Part shown: positions 35,601 to 41,320 of the stretch, piece after piece
Layout: every line of letters starts with the position of its first letter
How positions within the stretch are numbered: the first letter of the stretch is position 1
Source: Bacteroidia bacterium
GTDB taxonomy: Bacteria > Bacteroidota > Bacteroidia > JANWVE01
Direction: 5' to 3'
DNA length: 41,320 nucleotides
Assembly: GCA_025057675.1 (NCBI GenBank)
Contig: JANWVE010000003.1
Coordinates: 1-41,320 of the forward strand
Notes under the pieces: generated by a model
Database searches by the model: none
Told to the model about the DNA's origin: nothing
What the model saw: the letters and a program-made list of their open reading frames with translations, nothing else
Translations under genes and position numbers: made by a program

Positions 35601-36854
35601 ATGAATAGAAATCGCTCTGTGTATACTGTCATTATTGTAGCCGCTTTAGGCTACTTTGTGGATATTTATGATATTATTGTATTTAGTATAGTACGTTTGC
35701 CCAGCTTACAAGCCATAGGCATCACTGACCCAAAAGATTTAGAAAGAGTTGGTCTGTTTTTACTCAATATGCAAATGGGTGGTATGCTAATAGGAGGTAT
35801 CCTGTGGGGAATTCTCGGCGATAAAAAAGGGCGTCTATCTGTACTTTTTGGGTCTATCATGATGTACTCTATTGCTAATATCCTTAATGGCATAATAACC
35901 GACCTGCCCATCTATCACTTAGAAGCATACGCAGTAATGCGGTTTGTATCCGGAGTAGGATTAGCAGGAGAACTAGGCGCTGGAATTACCTTAGTAGCAG
36001 AAATGATGAGTAAAGAAAAAAGAGGCTACGGCACAATGATAGTGGTTTCTATGGGCGCAATGGGCGCCGTAGCCGCAGGATTAGTATATCAATACTTTCA
36101 AGACTGGAAATTGAGTTATTTTGTAGGCGGAGTACTGGGATTAGTACTGCTACTTTTACGTATAGGAGTAACTGAGTCAAGTATGTTCAAACAAGCCAAA
36201 GAAGCAGAAAATATAAGTAGAGGAAATTTTTTAATGCTATTTAACCACAAAAAAAGATTTCTAACATACTTTAAATGTATTTTGAACGGCTTACCTGTTT
36301 GGTATGTAGTAGGCATCCTGACTACTTTATCCTCTGAGTTTGCACGCACATTTGGAATTATTCCGATTACAGCTAAGGTAGATCAAGCCCGTGTAGTTAT
36401 GTATACTTACATAGGCTTAACTATTGGTGATGTGTTAAGTGGCACTTTAAGTCAAATACTAAAATCTCGCAAAAAAGTAGTAATTATTTTTATTTTGTTT
36501 TCCTTGTTAAGTTCTGTCGTTTTTCTTACTGTACCTATGAATATCACTACTTTTTACTGGTTTTATTTAATTTTAGGGATAGGGACTGGCTACTGGGTAG
36601 TTTTTGTTACCATAGCATCAGAACAGTTTGGGACAAATTTGCGCGCTACAGTAACTACCACTACTCCAAACTTTGTACGAGGTTCAGTTATTGTACTGAC
36701 TACCTTGTTTCAACTCTTAAAACCTTTAGGTACTATTACATCAGCGATAATTACGGCATTTTTCAGTGCGGGCTTAGCACTATGGGCTTTGTATGGCTTA
36801 CAAGAAACATTTGGGAAAGACCTTAATTACAACGAGGTAGATGCAAAAAATTGA
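35601..36854 (+). CDS. MFS transporter
   Basis: 417 aa, about 12 membrane helices. The MFS signature loop between helices 2 and 3 reads GDKKGRLS, and helix 4-5 carries FVSGVGLAGELGAGITLVAE, as in the metabolite:H+ symporter / sugar-porter branch. The second half has EQFGTNLRATVTTTTPNFVRG, the repeat of the signature. An acidic helix 1 (YFVDIYDIIVF) is typical of organic-acid or sugar symporters. Substrate unknown. Inner membrane. It follows the cyclophilin gene on the same strand but is separated by a solo repeat arm, and a second arm starts 5 nt after its stop. Confidence 0.88.
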   Translation: MNRNRSVYTVIIVAALGYFVDIYDIIVFSIVRLPSLQAIGITDPKDLERVGLFLLNMQMGGMLIGGILWGILGDKKGRLSVLFGSIMMYSIANILNGIITDLPIYHLEAYAVMRFVSGVGLAGELGAGITLVAEMMSKEKRGYGTMIVVSMGAMGAVAAGLVYQYFQDWKLSYFVGGVLGLVLLLLRIGVTESSMFKQAKEAENISRGNFLMLFNHKKRFLTYFKCILNGLPVWYVVGILTTLSSEFARTFGIIPITAKVDQARVVMYTYIGLTIGDVLSGTLSQILKSRKKVVIIFILFSLLSSVVFLTVPMNITTFYWFYLILGIGTGYWVVFVTIASEQFGTNLRATVTTTTPNFVRGSVIVLTTLFQLLKPLGTITSAIITAFFSAGLALWALYGLQETFGKDLNYNEVDAKN

Positions 36855-36859
36855 ATTTT

Positions 36860-36966
36860 GGGCGTGTCCCTCGCTGCGCTCGGGTCGGCGTGCTACGGGC
36901 TACGCTATCGCTTCGGTGCTTCGCTACGCTACGCACTGCTCACGCACCCTCCGCATGCCTCACGCA
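36860..36966. repeat. Left arm of the Rpn-containing element
   Basis: Short outer module and TGC-tcac-GCA inner hairpin. It begins 5 nt after the MFS gene stop codon. Inverted partner at 38005-38113. Confidence 0.9.
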
Positions 36967-37043
36967 GTCTAAACCTCGCACTTCTTTAAACTCACCCGCT
37001 TGCATGTACTTAATTCTATCAACCCATTATCTCTATTTTTTTG

Positions 37044-37051
37044 TATCCTTG
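37044..37051 (+). promoter_or_regulatory. Near-consensus -7 box of the Rpn gene
   Basis: TATCCTTG (one mismatch to TAnnTTTG) followed by 4 nt and the ATG at 37056. It lies inside the arms, so the gene would carry its own promoter. Confidence 0.35.
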
Positions 37052-37055
37052 TACA

Positions 37056-37829
37056 ATGGCTTACATAGCTAATCCTATATTTGACGCTGTATTCAAATAC
37101 ATGATGGAAGATCAAGCCGTAACTAAATGCTTTATCGGCATCATCAACAAAAAAATAAAAGCGCTCAAACTCAAACCCCAAGAAAAAACTTATCACAAAA
37201 CAGACGCAGATGTAACCTACATGCTCACTCAAAGGTTAGATTTTATCGCAGAGATTATAGATGAACACAAAAAGAAAACCAAAGTGTTGATAGAAATTCA
37301 AAAATCTAACCGAAGTTATCACGCAGACGTACTCCGATTTAGGGGCTATCTTGCTCAACAATACCAATCTGATGATTTACCTATCATTACCATATACATA
37401 TTAGGTTTCGATCTCAAAGATTTGCCCTACCCTGCGGTGCATGCCCATCTTGTTTGCAAAGACCTTTTTTATGAAAAGAATATAGAAAACCCCTCTGAAT
37501 TTTTAGATAAATTAACACATCAGACGTATGTGATACAAGTGCCGAGGTTAAAACCTGTATTGCGGAATAGGTTGAGTGAGTTGTTAGATTTATTCAATCA
37601 GGAGTATCGTTTGAGTGATGTCAAGCCAGGTAATCGTACGTTGAATGTGCCATATATTCCGAAGGATAAAGATATTAGTTTAATCATGAAGCGGTTAGAG
37701 AAGGCGAATGCAGATGAGGCATTAAGAGAGAAGTTAAATGATGAGGAGTTTGCGGATATGGCTTATGAGGAGATGTTTGGTAAGTTAGATAGAAAGGTAT
37801 TGCGTTTAGAGAAGAGACTTAAAAAGTAG
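37056..37829 (+). CDS. Rpn family recombination-promoting nuclease / putative transposase (PD-(D/E)XK), truncated by amber stop
   Basis: 257 aa before a TAG. Belongs to the PD-(D/E)XK nuclease 'transposase' families: N-terminal NPIFDAVFKYMM, catalytic Asp62 (RLDFIAEI) and Glu80-Ile-Gln82 (VLIEIQKS), then YHADVLRFRGYLAQQY and PIITIYILGF. Known E. coli Rpn proteins are DNA nucleases that raise RecA-independent recombination, and rpn loci have been linked to phage defence with short C-terminal products as inhibitors. The C-terminal half (from about 185) is charged and helical (KRLEKANADEALREKL). Reading continues in frame past the TAG for 50 codons with family-like sequence, so the gene is probably broken or read through. 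Base use changes near 37500: A/C-rich before, G/T-rich after. Flanked by inverted arms of the repeat family. Confidence 0.85.
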   Translation: MAYIANPIFDAVFKYMMEDQAVTKCFIGIINKKIKALKLKPQEKTYHKTDADVTYMLTQRLDFIAEIIDEHKKKTKVLIEIQKSNRSYHADVLRFRGYLAQQYQSDDLPIITIYILGFDLKDLPYPAVHAHLVCKDLFYEKNIENPSEFLDKLTHQTYVIQVPRLKPVLRNRLSELLDLFNQEYRLSDVKPGNRTLNVPYIPKDKDISLIMKRLEKANADEALREKLNDEEFADMAYEEMFGKLDRKVLRLEKRLKK

Positions 37830-37982
37830 GAGAGAGAATTAGAACAAGAGAAACAACGCGCAGAACAAGAAAAAGTACTTACCGTTCAGAATCTGTTACA
37901 GAAAGGTTTTTCTGTTGAGGAGGTAATGGAAATTGCAGGTGTCGATAAAAAGTTTCTCAAAAAACATAATTTGTTGATTTGA
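37830..37982 (+). pseudogene. Detached in-frame C-terminal tail of the Rpn gene
   Basis: After the TAG at 37827-37829 the same frame stays open for 50 codons to a TGA. It encodes a glutamate/glutamine coiled coil (ERELEQEKQRAEQEK), then LLQKGFSVEEVMEIAG and KKFLKKHNLLI. The 'kGxSxEEVxEIxG' segment is the usual end of Rpn-family proteins, so this is the natural C-terminus cut off by a nonsense change. Only an internal ATG giving 18 residues is available for independent translation. Confidence 0.75.
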
Positions 37983-38004
37983 GCAGGATTAGTGCAGGGT
38001 TTAT

Positions 38005-38113
38005 TTGCGTGAGGCATGCGGAGGGTGCGTCAGCAGTGCGGAGCGTAGCGAAGCACCGAAGCGATAGCGTAGCCCGCAGCACGCCGACCCGAGCGCAGCG
38101 AAGGGACACGCCC
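38005..38113. repeat. Right arm of the Rpn-containing element
   Basis: TGC-tgac-GCA hairpin and short outer module, ending GGGACACGCCC. It starts 22 nt after the detached tail's stop codon. Nearly identical in inverted sense to 36860-36966. Confidence 0.9.
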
Positions 38114-38160
38114 AAAAAATAAAATTTATCAAAAAGATTTTCTGTTGAGCTGTGAGACAA

Positions 38161-38817
38161 TTATAACTGATGACCATATTCTTTGAGCCACGTCTCTGCC
38201 TTTTGATAGTAAGGACAAAGCTGCTGTATCAAAGCCCAAAAATCTTTTGAGTGATTGAGATGTACAGTATGCGCTAATTCATGTAAAATAATGTAATCTA
38301 TTACCCAAATAGGCATCTTAACCAAGCGCCAGTTAAGAGAGATGTTTTTTACTGACGAACAGCTCCCCCACCGAGTTTTTTGATTTCTTATAGTAACTTT
38401 ATTATAAGAAAAATGATGTTTTTTTGCCCAGTAAGCTAATCGTTCTTTGAGGAATAGGTGAGCAAATTTTTGATACCATTGTAGTAGAATTTTCTTTTGT
38501 GTAAGCAGATTAGCAGTGTAAATCATCTTTTTATTGTGGTTGAGTTGTGTTTTACCTATCATTTCAGGGACATAGACAAACCTATAAGCACTGCCAAAGA
38601 GTAAAATTTCGTTGTTTTTTAATGGAATTTGTTTGTAATTAAGAGTTTTGAAGTAAGATATCTGTTCTTGTATCCATTTTTGCTTTTTTTGCACAAAGCG
38701 TTCCACTTCTTGCTTGGAGCAGGAGAACGGACATATCACTTTTACTTTAAGAGTATAATCTACTTTGAGGGTAATACGTTTAACTTTTTTGTAAATAACT
38801 TCACATTCAATAGCCAT
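38161..38817 (-). CDS. YgjP-like M48-type metallopeptidase (SprT/WLM-like)
   Basis: 218 aa, cytoplasmic. Zinc motif HELAH at 179-183 with a third histidine at 189 (HLNHSKDFW), and the family hallmark RWGSCS at 149-154. This matches the YgjP / DUF45 family of predicted zinc-dependent peptidases, whose substrates are mostly unknown. It is 11 nt downstream of the CvpA-family gene, the last gene of the ftsZ operon. Confidence 0.9.
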   Translation of the reverse strand: MAIECEVIYKKVKRITLKVDYTLKVKVICPFSCSKQEVERFVQKKQKWIQEQISYFKTLNYKQIPLKNNEILLFGSAYRFVYVPEMIGKTQLNHNKKMIYTANLLTQKKILLQWYQKFAHLFLKERLAYWAKKHHFSYNKVTIRNQKTRWGSCSSVKNISLNWRLVKMPIWVIDYIILHELAHTVHLNHSKDFWALIQQLCPYYQKAETWLKEYGHQL

Positions 38818-38828
38818 ACTTTTCCCCC

Positions 38829-39362
38829 CTACTGCGGAATGGACAAAGACTTTAACATGTTAATAAAGTCTATTACGACTTCTTTGACAATTGGCAAGAT
38901 AGATAAAGTATAATGATATATCTTGGGTGCTGCATTGACTAAAATCATGTAAGTAATAGATTGCTGTGTAAAGGCAGGACCAACAACTTTAGCTTGATGC
39001 AGGATGTAGCATAATACAGATAATATGCTGGCATATAAAAAAGCAGTCAGGAGTCCTCCTGCTAATCGGTTAATTTTACTCATCATCACAGTTTTAAGTA
39101 CCTTTTGTGCAAATTTATTGACTAGAGCAATGGCTAATACAATAAAAATGATTGTTAGAACCAAAGAAAATAATGGAATGAAGTGTGGTTGTACTAAGGT
39201 TTTTATACTTTTACCAATCCATGTAGCTATTTTGAGACCTATTACTACGAACACAATGACTCCTATAACGACCAGCACTTGCTTAACAATTCCCTTTTGA
39301 TAACCTTTCCAAGCCCCTAAACCAATAATTAAACAAACAACAATATCAAATATGAGTGCCAT
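38829..39362 (-). CDS. CvpA family inner-membrane protein
   Basis: 177 aa with four predicted membrane helices (about 3-20, 28-50, 63-85, 100-125). The N-terminal FDIVVCLIIGLGAWKGYQKG segment with its glycines, and AGGLLTAFLYASILSVL, fit the CvpA (colicin V production) family. Its molecular role outside E. coli is unknown. It lies 21 nt after ftsZ and 11 nt before the YgjP-like gene, so it is probably co-transcribed with both. Confidence 0.88.
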   Translation of the reverse strand: MALIFDIVVCLIIGLGAWKGYQKGIVKQVLVVIGVIVFVVIGLKIATWIGKSIKTLVQPHFIPLFSLVLTIIFIVLAIALVNKFAQKVLKTVMMSKINRLAGGLLTAFLYASILSVLCYILHQAKVVGPAFTQQSITYMILVNAAPKIYHYTLSILPIVKEVVIDFINMLKSLSIPQ

Positions 39363-39383
39363 TTGAGTTATGAATTAGAGGTC

Positions 39384-40943
39384 TTAATCTACGTTGTCAT
39401 GTAAATGTGAATTATTTTCTTTGAGAGTGATTTTTTTCTCACCTGTTTGGGGGTCCACTTTCTCTTGTAAAATAGTTTTAGAACCTGATATAATAATTTC
39501 TTGCTGATGGCTGAAATCTTTTCCCATGCGCTTGTATGCAGGTATATCTTCTAATTCTTTGAGTATTTTTTGGTCTTTGTAATCTACGCTTTTATTATTA
39601 CTAGTACTTTTCAAGCGATTTTCAAATTCTCTTTGCAATTTTTCTTTCTCTGCTTCAAAATTGTCTTCGGGAGTTTCGTTACCATATAAATCAAAAACTT
39701 TTTTCTTACTCATGCTTTGAGTTTCCTGGTCTGCAATTCCTTCTGTTTTTTGTTGTATAATAGTTACATGACTTTTAGTGGGTTTTTCTATTTCTGATGT
39801 CTGTTTATTAATAGTGATTTCTTTGTTTTTTTCTTCTGTTAGTATATCTTTAACCATAAAAGTTTCTTTGAAAGAATTTTCATTTTTTATTAGGTTTTTA
39901 CTCTCTTCTGTGTTTTTATTAGCGATATTAAGTGAATTTATTTGTATTTTACTGCTTTTGTAATCATTATTAAAACCTGTGGCAATGACAGTGACAGAGA
40001 GTTTATCGCCCATGTTATTATCGTAAGCCATTCCTGTAAATAAGTCTGCTGTGCCGCCTGCTCTCTCTTGTATATATTGATTGATGTAAGTAAACTCATC
40101 TAACATTAGGCTTTCTTCGCTACCTGTAATATTAACTAATATGCTTCTTGCTCCTCTGATATCCACGTTGTCAAGTAGTGGGCTAGACATAGCTGCTTCT
40201 ACGGCTTCTTTGGCGCGGTTATTTCCTTCTGCGGTAGCTGTTCCCATGATGGCTGTTCCTCCGTTTGTCATTACATTTTTAACATCTTTGAAGTCAACAT
40301 TTATCATTCCAGGTCGAGTAATGATTTCAGCTATACCTCGTGTAGCATTAAACAGTACATCATCGGCGTAAGCAAAAGCTTTTTTGACACTAATTCCGCT
40401 GTTGCCAAGAATTTGATGAATTTTGTCATTGTTGATTATGAGAAGAGTATCTGTGTATTCTCTTAGTTTTTCTAATCCGATTTTAGCTTTTTCTTTTCTC
40501 GGCATTCCTTCAAACGAGAAGGGGGTGGTTACTATACCCACAACTAAGATATCCATTTCTTTGGCAATACGTGCGATAACAGGCGCTGCACCTGTTCCCG
40601 TACCTCCGCCCATACCTGCTGTAATAAACAGCATTTGTGTATGTCCTGATTTCAAGTATTCTCGGATTTCCTCTTCACTTTCTTTGGCGGCTTTTTGTCC
40701 TACCTCAGGGTCTCCGCCAGCGCCTAATCCTTGTACCAGTTTCTGTCCAAGATGTATTTTGTAAGGGATGGGACTCATTGCCAAAGCCTGTCGGTCAGTG
40801 TTACATATCAGCATGTCTACTCCTGCTATACCCTTATGGTACATATTGTTCAGAGTATTGCTTCCGCCGCCGCCTACTCCAATTACTTTTATAAGACTTT
40901 GTGGCGTTTTGTCTTTTTCAGGAAGGTCAAAATTAAGTTCCAT
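39384..40943 (-). CDS. ftsZ: Cell division protein FtsZ
   Basis: 519 aa GTPase that polymerises into the division ring. GTP-binding IGVGGGGSN at 21-29, tubulin signature GGGTGTGAAP at 112-121, and the T7 loop NVDFKDV near 216. The GTPase core ends near residue 330. A long charged, probably disordered linker follows (about 330-470), then a conserved DIPAYKRMG peptide and a further about 40 residues ending LHDNVD, the ending usual in Bacteroidota. First gene of a ftsZ-cvpA-ygjP-like unit. No ftsA is found within the about 375 bases upstream of it in the window. Confidence 0.97.
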   Translation of the reverse strand: MELNFDLPEKDKTPQSLIKVIGVGGGGSNTLNNMYHKGIAGVDMLICNTDRQALAMSPIPYKIHLGQKLVQGLGAGGDPEVGQKAAKESEEEIREYLKSGHTQMLFITAGMGGGTGTGAAPVIARIAKEMDILVVGIVTTPFSFEGMPRKEKAKIGLEKLREYTDTLLIINNDKIHQILGNSGISVKKAFAYADDVLFNATRGIAEIITRPGMINVDFKDVKNVMTNGGTAIMGTATAEGNNRAKEAVEAAMSSPLLDNVDIRGARSILVNITGSEESLMLDEFTYINQYIQERAGGTADLFTGMAYDNNMGDKLSVTVIATGFNNDYKSSKIQINSLNIANKNTEESKNLIKNENSFKETFMVKDILTEEKNKEITINKQTSEIEKPTKSHVTIIQQKTEGIADQETQSMSKKKVFDLYGNETPEDNFEAEKEKLQREFENRLKSTSNNKSVDYKDQKILKELEDIPAYKRMGKDFSHQQEIIISGSKTILQEKVDPQTGEKKITLKENNSHLHDNVD

Positions 40944-41244
40944 ATTTTAATACGTTATCACTTTAAATTACAACAAAAAGTTTTGAAAGCAAAGTTAGTC
41001 AATATGAAGACAAAAACCTAATAAAAAATAGCATTTATTGAAAAAAATATGTGAATTTGTTTGAATAAATCAATAGGTTATTTACAAAATCTTATGGAAC
41101 AAAAAAAATATGTTATATTTGTACAGTAAAAACTATAATTTAAATAGCCAAGTTAAATTATTGCTAAAAGTGAATATCAATTATGAGTGGAATATTTGTC
41201 AGTTTTTATTTCTTGTGAGTAATTGTGAGTAATATAGTTTTTCT
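40944..41244. other. Gene-free AT-rich region upstream of ftsZ
   Basis: About 300 nt of AT-rich sequence with no credible coding frame. It must hold the ftsZ promoter unless the gene is transcribed through the repeat from beyond the window. I could not identify a clear TAnnTTTG box at close range on the minus strand. Confidence 0.5.
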
Positions 41245-41320
41245 GGGCGTGTCCTTGTGGGCGTTACGCTGCGCGTATGCCCACAAGGTCGGCGTGCTAC
41301 GGGCTAACGGTGCTACGGGG
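41245..41320. repeat. Left arm of a further repeat element, cut by window end
   Basis: GGGCGTGTCC, long outer hairpin CCTTGTGGGC / GCCCACAAGG, then GGCGTGCTACGGGCTAACGG. The element continues past the window. Confidence 0.88.

Larger units (their letters stand above)
36860..38113. mobile_element. Candidate gene-carrying element: Rpn nuclease gene between two inverted repeat arms
   Basis: Left arm 36860-36966 and right arm 38005-38113 are in inverted orientation with their GGGCGTGTCC ends outward, exactly as in the non-coding elements. Compared by eye they differ at about four positions over about 107 bp, much closer than the mosaic arm pairs of the core-type elements. The inside holds an Rpn-family nuclease gene with its own promoter box instead of the AT-rich core. 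No target-site duplication is evident, only the usual outer T tract and A tract. Interpretation as a transposon-like unit is inference. Confidence 0.6.

Noticed and set aside
36860-38113. Target-site duplication around the Rpn-containing element
   Set aside because: Flanks share only T and A tracts that also border all other copies; no direct repeat could be matched.

Overview
The window is AT-rich DNA from a member of the Bacteroidota. Four things support this: TAnnTTTG-type -7 promoter boxes, no clear Shine-Dalgarno sites, two proteins with C-terminal type IX secretion sorting domains (motif YPNPA), and Bacteroidota-type protein forms (split serine dehydratase, an FtsZ ending in LHDNVD, a TPR/PD40 protein). 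No genus can be named from the sequence alone. No rRNA, CRISPR array, prophage or classical IS transposase was found.

The genes are mostly housekeeping. From left to right they are: M16 peptidase; SBBP-repeat T9SS protein; acpP-fabF-rnc operon; a small DUF2007-like gene and an unrecognised gene convergent with it; TraB/GumN protein; initiator tRNA; a TPR-PD40 protein fused to a PstS-like domain; hemW divergent from an arginine-decarboxylase-like gene; Gfo/Idh/MocA oxidoreductase; sdaAA; M4 metalloprotease (T9SS cargo); a TPR-like hypothetical; glutathione peroxidase; gmhA; a methyltransferase behind argH; a membrane-cytochrome c protein; an SH3-like lipoprotein; rlmB; a cyclophilin lipoprotein; an MFS transporter; an Rpn-family nuclease; and a ftsZ-cvpA-ygjP-like operon.

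Between these genes lies a striking repeat family that fills about 15% of the window (17 copies or fragments, none interrupting an intact gene). A full copy is about 560-615 bp. It has two GC-rich arms of about 100-165 bp in inverted orientation, each beginning GGGCGTGTCC at its outer end and ending CCTCACGCA at its inner end. They enclose an AT-rich core of about 330 bp built from paired ACCTTGT / ACAAGGT motifs. Solo arms, a minimal 52-bp hairpin and eroded copies are also present. Several hairpins inside the arms differ between copies by compensatory changes that keep the stem paired, so structure appears to be under selection.

The most interesting locus is 36860-38113. Two nearly identical arms in inverted orientation enclose not the AT-rich core but a gene for an Rpn-family PD-(D/E)XK nuclease ('recombination-promoting nuclease/putative transposase'). 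This looks like a gene-carrying version of the element and a candidate source of the activity that spreads or remodels the non-coding copies. The nuclease gene has an in-frame amber stop 50 codons before its likely natural end and a sharp change in base composition midway.

A second pattern concerns transcription. At five genes an exact TAnnTTTG box ends only 4-5 nt before the ATG, and three more genes have near-matches at the same distance. If these are true -7 elements, the transcripts are leaderless or nearly so.
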